Shown: positions 27,122 to 35,916 of the stretch, piece after piece
Layout of the letters: each line of letters starts with the position of its first letter
Numbering within the stretch: position 1 is the first letter of the stretch
Source: Laspinema sp963821735
GTDB taxonomy: Bacteria > Cyanobacteriota > Cyanobacteriia > Cyanobacteriales > Laspinemataceae
Reading direction: 5' to 3'
Length of the DNA: 64,000 bases
Assembly (NCBI GenBank): GCA_963821735.1
Contig: CAWGFK010000002.1
Location: 186,001 to 250,000, forward strand
Position numbers and translations under genes: made by a program
Notes under the pieces: generated by a model
What the model saw: only the letters and a program-made list of their open reading frames with translations
The model's database searches: none
What the model was told of the DNA's origin: nothing

Positions 27122-27212
27122 ATACTTTTGAGTATGGCGCATAGATAAATACCTGCTCACTAGCTAGAATTTACCACCCCGCCCCTTCGGGGCACCCCTC
27201 CAAAGGAGGGGA
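26713..27212. mobile_element. Putative DUF559-encoding element with ~40-bp terminal inverted repeats
   Basis: The left end (26713-26753) and right end (27172-27212) are inverted copies of each other, each containing an internal palindrome (CCCCTCC..GGAGGGG and TCCCGAAGGGA or CCCCTTCGGGG). They enclose only the DUF559 gene. The neighbouring 26455-26612 unit shares both ends and the sequence next to the right end but lacks the gene. This is the relationship of an autonomous element to its miniature derivative. Mobility is inferred and has not been shown. Confidence 0.65.
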
Positions 27213-27303
27213 ATTTTTGGGAATTTTTGGGAATTTTGGGGCTTATTCTCCTCTTATGTAGTAGGACTGTTTCATTCGCTTTATCTGGCCGGGGATACAG
27301 CCT

Positions 27304-27350
27304 TATTCCCCTCCCTTGGAGGGGTGTCCCGAAGGGACGGGGTGGTTTCT
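27304..27350. repeat. Solo left terminal repeat of the DUF559 element family
   Basis: An isolated copy of the ~40-bp left end (TTCCCCTCCCTTGGAGGGG .. GACGGGGTGGT). Upstream DNA (GCTTTATCTGGCCGGGGAT) also resembles the DNA left of the miniature element (GCTTTATCTGCCCGGGAAT), so the flank was duplicated too. Confidence 0.75.
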
Positions 27351-27507
27351 TTTCCTAAGTTTCAACTTAGGAAATCAGGCCAAAAGCCCTTGGACTCTAA
27401 AGCTTACGAGTTAAAGAAAATTTGACAAGGAAACAGCGCTACCCTTAAAAACGCCCATCGGCTTTTTAGAATTTTGCAAGAAGTCTACTCCTCCTACTCT
27501 ATCACAA

Positions 27508-28350
27508 TCAAGAAATAGAAATCGCCTCCGTAGTCAATGCCGGAACCTCTGAACTATTTTCATCAGGAATATGTTCGATGAAAATATCCATCTTATTCAA
27601 ATTAATATCCCCGAAAATAGTCGCAAAGGCAACATCGGAAGCATCCCGTCCCGTTCCAATTCTAACAATGCCATTTTGAGGCGCTAACCTTGTGGCATCA
27701 AACAGATACCAACGTCCTCCCAAATATGCCTCAAAACAAGCATGAAAATCCGGCGGTTGTAACCCATAAGCATATCCTGCCACACATCGCGCTGGAATAT
27801 TCAAGGCACGACAAAAGGCGATCGCCAAATGAGCAAAATCCCGACAAACCCCAATCCGTTCCGTTGCAGTATCAAATGCCGAAGTATGGGGATTGCTTGT
27901 CCCATACTCATAAATCACTTTTTCATAAATCCAATTACAAATCGCCGTCACCCGAGAATATCCCGTTGTCAAGTCTCCAAATTCAGAAAGCGCTAACTGA
28001 TGGAGGCGATCGGACTCGCAATAGCGACTGGGATAAAGATAGTGGAACGTCTCCACGGGTAAATCTGCTGGTTGCACTTCAGCAATGGTATTGGCATCCC
28101 CATAAAAGTGGGTCATTTCCACCGTTGCCTGATAGAAAATATTCAAATTTGTACCGCCAGGGACATTCACGCGGAAATAGCGGTTTTCCACGATGGGGGT
28201 AACATATTCATCGATGCGAATATCCGGGTCGATGATTAATTGTTCCGTGAGGATTTTCTGACAATCGGTTTCGACAACGCGGATATTAAAGACAAAGGTA
28301 CTCAGGGACTCAACATTATAATTGAGCGTACACCCTAGTTTGAATTTCAT
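27508..28350 (-). CDS. Transglutaminase-like cysteine peptidase family protein
   Basis: A 280-residue soluble protein. The N-terminal 120 residues form a beta domain (Bact_transglu_N-like). Residues 150-230 carry the transglutaminase-like core with the catalytic triad: Cys in ATERIGVCRDFAHLAIAFCRAL, His in PPDFHACFEAYLGGRWYLF and Asp in FDATRLAP. Typical of bacterial transglutaminase family proteins, which may be proteases or amidases rather than cross-linkers. No signal peptide. The start ATG at 28350 is clear. Downstream lies the repeat-rich DUF559 region. Confidence 0.9.
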   Translation of the reverse strand: MKFKLGCTLNYNVESLSTFVFNIRVVETDCQKILTEQLIIDPDIRIDEYVTPIVENRYFRVNVPGGTNLNIFYQATVEMTHFYGDANTIAEVQPADLPVETFHYLYPSRYCESDRLHQLALSEFGDLTTGYSRVTAICNWIYEKVIYEYGTSNPHTSAFDTATERIGVCRDFAHLAIAFCRALNIPARCVAGYAYGLQPPDFHACFEAYLGGRWYLFDATRLAPQNGIVRIGTGRDASDVAFATIFGDINLNKMDIFIEHIPDENSSEVPALTTEAISIS

Positions 28351-28439
28351 GAGTTTTAAAGCGGGGATGGGGTAGAGTTGGATTTAATTTTAGCATAATT
28401 GGCAGGGATGTGGCGGTATGGCAGTGGTTCGGCTTTTTG

Positions 28440-28492
28440 GAGTGCGAGCAACTTGCTCGCTTTGTACAATAGCGGGCAAGATGCTCGCACTC
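28440..28492. repeat. Long inverted repeat (GAGTGCGAGC family)
   Basis: GAGTGCGAGCAACTTGCTCG pairs with a near-complementary arm CGGGCAAGATGCTCGCACTC across an 11-nt loop. It lies in the 480-bp spacer between the transglutaminase-like gene and the TPR pseudogene. The rest of that spacer holds one copy of the repeat flanking the STAND gene (about 28583-28660) and no convincing gene. Confidence 0.75.
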
Positions 28493-28582
28493 CCTTAAGT
28501 CGGTTAAAATCGAATGGGGAGATGATTTTTAATGGGTTTGTTTTTGGGATAAGATGCGGGATAAGGGTTTCTACAAATTTGC

Positions 28583-28660
28583 GGAAACCTGTTGACAAGG
28601 TTGGGGATTTTTGGTAGATTGTTATTGTGGGAGAAGGTGCGGCCAAAAAAAGGCATCCCC
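28583..28660. repeat. Repeat R5, inverted copy flanking the STAND/TPR gene
   Basis: Read on the minus strand, this 78-bp stretch (ATGCCTTTTTTTGGCCGCAC, then CTTCTCCCA..ATAA..) matches the two copies beyond the other end of the STAND/TPR gene at 32051-32130 and 32231-32310. The orientation is opposite, so the gene sits between inverted repeats. Confidence 0.7.
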
Positions 28661-28828
28661 AGGCATCAAATTCCCCCCAATCTGCTGGAGGGGGTGTCAG
28701 ATAGAGTGTTGGCAAACGGAATAAGCTGTGGCACTGACACACCCTCCGGGATGAACTTACGCTGACGCACCCTCGCGGTTAATTGCTGCCGCATTTTTCT
28801 GGACAAACCGAACAATGATTCCCTCAAA

Positions 28829-31800
28829 TTAGGAATTGCGCTTATCCCGCAACTGCTGGAGATTTTCTGCTGTTTTCTTGGTATCGCGGATGCTCATCAC
28901 CAAGGACTTTGCGGCGAATATTCAGCGCTTGCAGGTAAAGCGGTTCCGCCTCGGCATACTCGTCCCTGGGAATCGTACAATGCTGCCAAATTATTGAGAC
29001 TGAAAGCAGTATCCGGATGCTCATCACCAAGGACTTTACAACAAATATTCAGCGCTTGCAGGAAAAGCGGTTCCGCCTCGCCATACCGTCCCTGAGAACC
29101 GTACAATGCTGCCAAATTATTGAGACTGGTAGCAGTATTTGGATGCTCATCTCCGAGGACTTTGCGACGAATATTCAGCGCTTGCAGGTAAAGCGTTCCG
29201 CCTCGGCATACCGTCCCTGGGAATCGTACAATATTGCCAAATTATTGAGACTGAAAGCAGTATCCGGATGCTCATCACCAAGGACTTTACAGCAAATATT
29301 CAGCGCTTGCAGGAAAAGCGGTTCCGCCTCGGCATACCGTCCCTGGGATTTGTACAATTCTGCCAAATTATTGAGACTGTGCAGCAGTATCCGGATGCTC
29401 ATCACCAAGGACTTTACGCTGAATATTCAGCGCTTGCAGGAAAAGCGGTTCCGCCTCGGCATACCGTCCCTGGGAATAGTACAATGCTGCTAAATTATTG
29501 AGACTGGTAGCAGTATCAGGATGCTCATCACCGAGGACTTTGCGGTCGAATATTTAGCGCTTGTTTCCATAACGGTTCCGCTTTGCCATATTCTCCTTTA
29601 TCATAAAATGCACGACCAATATTATTCAATCGCAGCTGCCAATTCCGGTGTTACTTCTGACTCCCCAACTTTGACATAAGCATTATGACGTTCGGCATAC
29701 TCATCTGCTGCTTGATGCTGTCCCATTTTTCGACATAATTCCGCCATTGCTTCTAAGACATCTAAAGTGTGGAAATGACTGGGACCAAATACCTGTTCTG
29801 CTGCGGTTAGCGCTTCTTGATATTCTGCCAAAGACTTCGGATATAAACGGGGTCCCATGCGAGCATGAATCCCCCCTAACATCATCAGACTCGTGATGGC
29901 GATCGCATGATTTTCTCCTCCGAATTCTATTGCTAACTGTCGCGCTTCTTTGCAGAGTTGTGCTGCATCATCGAGTTGGTTGTTGTAAATCTTTAATAAT
30001 GCTGCGGTTTTCTTGACAGTTGCCAGGGGGATGGGGTGGGGTTGGGGTTGGGATGTCAGGATTTCTAAGGCGCGATCGCAACAAAGTACCGCTTCTCGAT
30101 ATTCCCCACAGTCTCCGGCGATCGCCGCTAGGCGGTTGAGGACCTCTGCCACCTCTGGCGCATCTTTCCCTAACTGCTGTTGGCGCAACTGCCGCGATCG
30201 CATTGCCGCATTTTTGGCATCAAAGGTGCGACTGCCAGCAAGATACACCCCCGCCAATTCATACTCCACTCGCGCCGCATCTAAACTGTCCCCTAATCCC
30301 ACTGCCGCATATTGCGCCTTGGCAGTTTCTAATTCCCTTCGCGCTTTCTCGGTTTCTGCCAACTCCACTAAGGAATATCCCAGCAGCATCTGTGCCTTGG
30401 CAGTGGTTGCGGTAACGGTTTCCCCCAGACGCTTCACCAGCGATCGCAACATCTCCACCACTTCCGAATGTTGATACTGTTCCTGGTGAGTCGGCATCTG
30501 CGCCAATACCCAGGCAATCGCCTCCTGGGAATCACTGCTGTCTATTGCTTGATCCAATGCCTCATCCAGCGCCAAGATTGCCGCTTGCGGGGTTTGCGCC
30601 TGGAGATACTCCTGCTGCAACTCTTCATATAATCCCTGATGCAGGATTTGCCGTTGCTGTTGCGGTTGGGTTTCTAGCAAATATTGCCGCATCAGGGGAT
30701 GTATCCGCCATTTCCCCTCTGCCACTGCTTCTATATAAGGAGAGGCAATCACTTCGGCAAACCGTCCCCGCCAAGTTTCCAGATGCTGCTGTTGCATCAG
30801 GCGATCGCACCTTGCCTGATCCCACTGACGCGGAATTGCCAAGATTTGCAGCATTCGCAGTTCCTCGGAGTCCAAGGTTTCTGCTTCTTTGGTGAGAAAT
30901 TCCTCCGGTTTCCCGGCAAAATCCTCCACCTGCGGCGATCGCCTCTGCTGGATTTTCTGCCACCGCTTCACACACAGATGGATATAATAAGGTGTTCCCT
31001 GGCAAATCTCGGTGATGGTTGACAACAGGCGATCGCCGGTAATTCCCGCAGTTTTTAAAACTTCCTGACTTTCTGCCTGGGTTAGCGGCAGGATGGGAAG
31101 ACTCTCACTCCCTTCCATCCACTGCGGCGATTGCCTTGCCACAATTACCCACAACACCCAAGGATTCGGTGCAGAAATCAGGGTTTCCAACCATTCCGGA
31201 TGCAGGGATTGATCCGCCAATGCCTCATAGTCATCGATGAGAATCACTAGGGGTGTCTTCAGGCGATCGAGATACTGCTGCAACCCCCTCGCCAATAATC
31301 CCGGTAAATATTTGACAATTTGATAGGGACTAACAAAATCTTTCATGGGTGGCAACTCCTGACACCCAGTTTTTTTCCACCAGCGCCATGCGTCGGCATT
31401 TTTGAGGAAAAACCAGTGTAATTTCAGCAAAAAGGTGATCGACGGCATCGCATCCTTGCCGATTTCTTGCAATTCCTCCAATAAATACGGTAATAACTGC
31501 TGCATGGATGCGCCAACTTCCGGCAATCCCATTCGCTGCAACAGTTTCTCTAATTCAATGCCAGTAAATGCTGATGCTAAATCCGCACCTGTGCTCAGGC
31601 GATCGGCACGATTCATTCCTTTGGTATAGGTGGCGGGAGTGATATTCTGATGGGGATATTTCTGGGACAAGTAATAGAATAAGGCAAAATCAAAGGAACT
31701 GAAATCCTCTTTCCCTTCTCCCAACTGACGCCGTAACTCAATTAATGCTTGTTCATCGGTGGCAGGATTGCGACGGCGAATTTCCATGCTATCAATATAG

Positions 31801-31989
31801 ATGCAAGGAATCTGGGGTTTGAGTTTCTGTGCGATCGCTTTTCCGACTCCCCAACGCAGGCGATCGATACCATCAAATACGCAGCACATTCTGGGGTTGA
31901 CTCCCCAGGCGAGATAGTCTCTGCTGTACTGCCTGGAGATACTGCTGCCGGGGAATCACAACATCTAGGGGAAGGGGTGACGTTGCCAT
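28829..31989 (-). pseudogene. STAND-type ATPase with tetratricopeptide repeats, multiple frameshifts
   Basis: The start MATSPLPLDVVIPRQQYLQ at 31989 runs to NVLRI. A +1 shift near 31880 then leads into the long frame (31889-29622) with a degenerate P-loop region (GIDRLRWGVGKAIAQKL), a Walker-B-like LVILIDDYEALAD, a winged-helix-like region (EELRMLQILAIPRQWD), then TPR-like helices. After a stop at 29622-29624 the C-terminal array continues in shifting frames: about six 42-residue TPRs of the kinesin-light-chain type (NNLAALYDSQGRYAEAEPLF, LGDEHPDTA), ending LQQLRDKRNS at 28829. At least five indels are needed. The Walker A lacks its first Gly and the Ser/Thr after Lys, so nucleotide binding would be doubtful even when repaired. 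Confidence 0.75.
28860..29600. repeat. Tandem 126-bp coding repeats (TPR array)
   Basis: Near-identical 126-bp units. Markers CAAATTATTGAGACTG recur at about 28988, 29114, 29240, 29366 and 29492. Each encodes one 42-residue TPR on the minus strand. The opposite strand is also largely open and yields spurious repetitive ORFs. High identity between units suggests recent expansion by unequal crossing-over, and also makes the array error-prone in assembly. Confidence 0.85.
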
Positions 31990-32050
31990 TTGTTGATTGG
32001 GTTTTAGGTGGATTGTTTTAGTTTATCTTAAGTCGGAGGGTTGAGGAGGT

Positions 32051-32310
32051 ATTTTTTTTGGCCGCACCTTTTCCCATGATAAGAATTTAACAAAATAGGG
32101 GATTTTTGTCAAGAGTTTTGGTGGGTTAGAGCAAACAATTTATTGCGGATAATCATCTCGGGCGATTCTCAAATCGCCGCTACAGAGATGGGGGGTGTTG
32201 GTTGGATTGAAGATAGCTTGAAGGAAGAGATGCCTTTTTTTTGGCCGCACCTTCTCCCATGATAAGAATTTAACAAAATTGGAAATCTTTGTCAAGGGTT
32301 TTGGTGCGGC
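32051..32310. repeat. Two direct copies of repeat R5 upstream of the STAND/TPR gene
   Basis: Copies at about 32051-32130 and 32231-32310 share TTTTTTTGGCCGCACCTT, CCCATGATAAGAATTTAACA and TTTGTCAAG..TTTTGGTG. A third, inverted copy is on the far side of the STAND/TPR gene at 28583-28660. Between the two copies is GGCGATTCTCAAATCGCC, a diverged relative of the 15.95-kb palindrome. Confidence 0.78.
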
Positions 32311-32377
32311 AGAGTGAAAAATTATTGCGTTTTTTTACAAGTTTTCCGGGTGACGCACTCTACGAATATGGAGGGGA

Positions 32378-32475
32378 TAACGACTGAAGTCGTTACTACG
32401 AACATGGAGGGGATAACGACTGAAGTCGTTACTACGAACATCAAGAAGATAACGCCTGAAGGCGTTACTACGAAC
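32378..32475. repeat. Three direct copies of R1, one with a compensatory stem change
   Basis: Copies at 32378-32403, 32412-32439 and 32451-32475. The first two read ACGACTGAAGTCGT. The third reads ACGCCTGAAGGCGT, where an A-T pair has become C-G on both arms, which argues that the folded form is maintained. Confidence 0.85.
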
Positions 32476-32535
32476 TTGGATAAAATAAGACTGAAACTCG
32501 TTTCCGTAGTCGGTTTTAACCGACTTTAGCTATTA

Positions 32536-32557
32536 GGCGGGGGTTCAAACCCCCGCC
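32536..32557. terminator. GC-rich hairpin downstream of the SMP-30 gene
   Basis: GGCGGGGG TTCAAA CCCCCGCC, an 8-bp perfect stem about 40 bp past the SMP-30 family gene stop. A T-run is missing, so termination is plausible but not certain. The TTCAAA loop resembles a tRNA T-loop but no tRNA is present. Confidence 0.45.
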
Positions 32558-32598
32558 GGTTGTCGCAACGAACACCCCCGCCAGTTTTCGCTACTCAA

Positions 32599-33459
32599 TT
32601 ACACGGCAATTTTTGCTAAAAATTCCGGCATTCCGCGAATGCCTAAATTGAGATGAAACACTGCACCAGCACCTTTTCCTTCTTTGGCGCGATTGTCTCC
32701 GCCTGCGGTGGTTGCATAAATATCGGTATAATCTTCCCCGCCAAAGGTGAGAGCGGATACTTTTTTCGCAGGGAAGGGAATGCGGAGGACTTCAGTGCCG
32801 TCGGGACGGTAGCGGAAGAGGTGATGACCATCCCATCGGGCGGACCAGATATAGCCTTCCGCATCGACGGTCATGCCGTCGGGAACGCCTTTTCCTTTTG
32901 GGGTGGTGATTACGACTTGGCGGTTACTAATATCTCCAGTTGATACATCGTAGGCAAACCGATAAATCTCACGTTTTGGGGAATCTGTTAAGTATAAGTA
33001 TTTCTGGTCTAGGGTGAATCCCATGCCGTTGGGAATTTGGAGATTTTCTAGCACTTGGGTGAGGGTGCCGTCGGTGTTGAGGCGGTAGAGGGAACCGAGA
33101 CGATCGCCTTGTTGCATGGTGCCGCTAAAGACTCGTCCGGCGGGGTCAACGATGCAGTCATTAAAGCGGGTTTCCCGTTCGGCGGGGATTTCCGGGATAA
33201 TGGGGGTGAGGGTGCCATTTTGCCACCGGGCGATCGCCCCTTTTGCCATAAAAAACAGCAAGGAACCATCCTCATGAACCGCGATCGCCCCTACGGAGTC
33301 CCCCTCAAAAATCTGTTCAGATGATGCCGTTGCCGGGTCATAGCGAAATACTCGTCCCTTGGGAATATCACTCCAATAGAGGCATTTTTCCATCGGATGC
33401 CAGGTGGGAACCTCCGCATTGTGGCAGTGATAATCAGCGATAATTTTCGGTGTTTTCAT
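32599..33459 (-). CDS. SMP-30/gluconolactonase/LRE family protein
   Basis: A 286-residue six-bladed beta-propeller lactonase. Visible are the metal-ligand segments EVPTWHPMEKCLYWSDIPKG (first Glu), RFNDCIVDPAGRVFSGTM (Asn/Asp), IPNGMGFTLDQKYLYLTDS (Asn) and VPDGMTVDAEGYIWSARW (Asp), the standard four ligands of the family. No signal peptide. Likely a sugar lactone or ester hydrolase; substrate unknown. The frame is intact. The upstream 407 bp to the PBP2 gene show no gene. Confidence 0.92.
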   Translation of the reverse strand: MKTPKIIADYHCHNAEVPTWHPMEKCLYWSDIPKGRVFRYDPATASSEQIFEGDSVGAIAVHEDGSLLFFMAKGAIARWQNGTLTPIIPEIPAERETRFNDCIVDPAGRVFSGTMQQGDRLGSLYRLNTDGTLTQVLENLQIPNGMGFTLDQKYLYLTDSPKREIYRFAYDVSTGDISNRQVVITTPKGKGVPDGMTVDAEGYIWSARWDGHHLFRYRPDGTEVLRIPFPAKKVSALTFGGEDYTDIYATTAGGDNRAKEGKGAGAVFHLNLGIRGMPEFLAKIAV

Positions 33460-33866
33460 GGGTTCTAAAAAAGGAGTATCGGTAAAAATCAGATTGAGCA
33501 GAGGGTCAACTGTCTTTACCCAGGGTAGCCAATTGCGTTAAGATTGAACATCAGGGGGAGAAACACCGCAACCGAAGACAAAGGGAGTCTGAGGTAGAGT
33601 TGGACTGGAAAGACGGTGCAATGGATTGAAGAAATGATATAAGTTGTGGGAATAAAAAAGAACAACGAGGAGCCGAAAATTGCCCACTCTAAATCTACCC
33701 GGACTTGACCGGGGAGAGCCTGACACGATCGCCTGGATTTTGATAGAATCTTCCGGAGTGATTGAACAGCTAGAGGGAGTGTAGCAAACATAGCGGCTCC
33801 AGTCCTGGGTCTGGGGACCCGTTAGCGCGATAGTGTTGAAGTGAACTCCTGCGGGATGGGATAAAG
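33460..33866. other. Intergenic spacer, divergent promoters expected
   Basis: 407 bp between the divergent SMP-30 and PBP2 genes. Nothing I would call a gene or known repeat; the open frames on the minus strand lack coding character. Confidence 0.5.
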
Positions 33867-35636
33867 ATGGTTACCGGACAGACGAGTTTTTTCTCTAAAG
33901 TCAGCACGAATAAGACAGACGCAAAGCGATCGCCGATTCGACCCTTTGTGGTGATGAGCATCGTCACCTTACTCCTGAGTGTATGCGGCGTGCGTCTAGC
34001 ACAGTTGCAGATTGTAGAAGGGGAAGATTACCGACAACGAGCAGAAGATAACCGGATTCGGTTGATTCCGATTCCGGCAGCGCGGGGTAATCTAGTAGAC
34101 CGTAAGGGTAAGCTCATGGCAGCCAATCGGTTAGCACGAGCGGTCTATTTATGGCCTCGGGAGCAAGCAGAGGACCAATGGAAAGAAACCGCTAAAAAGC
34201 TCAGTCCCCTGATTGATGTTTCCCCGGAAGAGATCCTCAAGAAAATCGAGGAAACTGGATATACCTCGGGAATGCCGGTGCGGATCGCTCAAAAAATTGA
34301 CCCAGAAGCGTTTGTCACCCTAGCTGAGGCAATGGCAGACATTCCCGGGATTGAAGTGCGGGCCGAATCTAGCCGATACTATCCCGAGGGGAACACTGGC
34401 GCTCATGTCCTAGGGTATATTGGCGAAGCCACCCAGGAAGATTTGATGGCGAACCCAGACTATCCGATGGGAATTATCATCGGCAAGATGGGAATCGAAA
34501 AGACGATTAACTCCCAATTGACCGGAGTTTGGGGGAATCGTCTGGTGGAGGTGAATGCCAATGGGGACGAAATTCGCGAACTGGGGGTGCGATCGGCCAT
34601 TAGTGGGGAACCCCTCCAGTTAACCCTAGATGCGGAAGTCCAGAAAGCGGCAGAACGCGCACTGGGGTCCCGACGGGGTGCGGTGGTGGTCCTGGATGTC
34701 AAAACCGGGGGGGTGATCGCGATGGCCAGTGGACCCAGTTTTGACCCGAATATCTTCACCCGCAACGTTAGAGCATCGGAATGGCAACGTTTGCAGGAGT
34801 TAGAAAATCCCTTTCTGAATCGAGCCTTGCAAGGGTATCCCCCCGGGAGTACCTTTAAAATGGTCACCGCAGCGGCAGGAATGGGGACTGGGAAATATCA
34901 TCCCGACTCCTATTTAGGGACCTCCGCCTATATCGTGGTCGGTGGCATTGCCTTTCACGAACATAGTGGGGGATATGGGGTGATTGGGTTCCGGGATGCA
35001 CTCGCCTACAGTAGCAACACCTTTTTCTATCAAGTCGGGATGGAAGTCGGACCCGAGGCGATCGCTGAATGGGGAGGTAAACTCGGGATTGGCGAATCTA
35101 CCAGCTTAGAGTTATTGGGACTCGATGGCGGCACTCACGGGATGATTCCCACCCCAGAGGAAAAGCTGCGGATGTTCAACGAACCCTGGTATGCCGGGGA
35201 TAGCGTGACGATGGGGATTGGTCAAGGGATGGTGTTATGTACCCCCTTGGAACTTGCCGTCATGTCAGCAGCATTTGCCAATGGCGGCAACCGAGTCAAA
35301 CCTCATTTCCTCGCCTCTCAAAGTAACACCCCCCTGACGAAACCCGAACCTGTCGGACTCTCTCCCGAGGCGATTTCGGTGATTAAAGAGGGAATGATTT
35401 CCGTGGTGCAAAAAGGGACCGCCCGAGTCTTAAATGATGGGACCATTCCCTTAAGTGGGGGCAAAACCGGGACCTCAGAAGTCTTAGGACAGCCTTCTCA
35501 TGCCTTGTTTGTCGGATTTGCACCGGCAGTTAATCCCGAAATTTCTATTGCCGTCGTGGTCGAAAATGGCGGGTATGGCGGGGTTGCTGCCGCACCTGTC
35601 GCCTTAGAAGTCTACCGAACCTACTTTAAAAAGTAA
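33867..35636 (+). CDS. mrdA: Penicillin-binding protein 2 (class B, peptidoglycan transpeptidase)
   Basis: A 589-residue protein. A cytosolic leader and one membrane helix (FVVMSIVTLLLSVCGVRLAQLQ) are followed by the PBP dimerisation domain (RGNLVDRKGKLMAANRLAR..). The transpeptidase domain carries all three active-site motifs: S-x-x-K in YPPGSTFKM, S-x-N in AYSSNTFFYQ and K-T-G in GGKTGTSEV. PBP2 works with RodA in the elongasome during side-wall synthesis. The length is normal. Followed by a strong terminator and then the alpha-2-macroglobulin gene on the same strand. Confidence 0.94.
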   Translation: MVTGQTSFFSKVSTNKTDAKRSPIRPFVVMSIVTLLLSVCGVRLAQLQIVEGEDYRQRAEDNRIRLIPIPAARGNLVDRKGKLMAANRLARAVYLWPREQAEDQWKETAKKLSPLIDVSPEEILKKIEETGYTSGMPVRIAQKIDPEAFVTLAEAMADIPGIEVRAESSRYYPEGNTGAHVLGYIGEATQEDLMANPDYPMGIIIGKMGIEKTINSQLTGVWGNRLVEVNANGDEIRELGVRSAISGEPLQLTLDAEVQKAAERALGSRRGAVVVLDVKTGGVIAMASGPSFDPNIFTRNVRASEWQRLQELENPFLNRALQGYPPGSTFKMVTAAAGMGTGKYHPDSYLGTSAYIVVGGIAFHEHSGGYGVIGFRDALAYSSNTFFYQVGMEVGPEAIAEWGGKLGIGESTSLELLGLDGGTHGMIPTPEEKLRMFNEPWYAGDSVTMGIGQGMVLCTPLELAVMSAAFANGGNRVKPHFLASQSNTPLTKPEPVGLSPEAISVIKEGMISVVQKGTARVLNDGTIPLSGGKTGTSEVLGQPSHALFVGFAPAVNPEISIAVVVENGGYGGVAAAPVALEVYRTYFKK

Positions 35637-35650
35637 ATCCTCATGGATAG

Positions 35651-35692
35651 AAAAAACCGGGTTGAGGTGCGATCGCCCCAACCCGGTTTTTT
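35651..35692 (+). terminator. Rho-independent terminator after PBP2 gene
   Basis: A perfect stem AAAAAACCGGGTTG/CAACCCGGTTTTTT around a 14-nt loop containing a HIP1 site, ending in a T-run. The symmetric A/T tails make it functional on both strands. Confidence 0.92.
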
Positions 35693-35916
35693 ATGGGTTT
35701 CTGCTTTCCTTCCCTACCGATTCTGCTTTGATTAAGAAAATCAACAAATTCTCGACGCTCTCGAAATTTTGAGTTTTAATAGCAGAAAGACTCTAGGGGC
35801 GGCAGGACCCACCCTATCAATTGATTCAGCAAACAAGGGTCCCCTCTGTGTCCCCCATTCGGGGACAGAATGCCAGAATATCTGCTCATAATCCTTAATT
35901 CTTTTTGGTGATAAAA

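Noticed and set aside
26455..27350. A CRISPR-like array in the palindromic repeats
   Set aside because: The repeats are few, unequally spaced, in both orientations, and one interval holds a gene; there are no uniform spacers or cas genes.
29017..29501. Plus-strand ORFs across the TPR region
   Set aside because: They are antisense shadows of the 126-bp TPR repeats; the minus strand encodes clear TPR motifs.
32536..32557. A tRNA T-arm (TTCAAA between GC-rich arms)
   Set aside because: No acceptor, D or anticodon arm can be folded around it; it is a simple palindromic hairpin.
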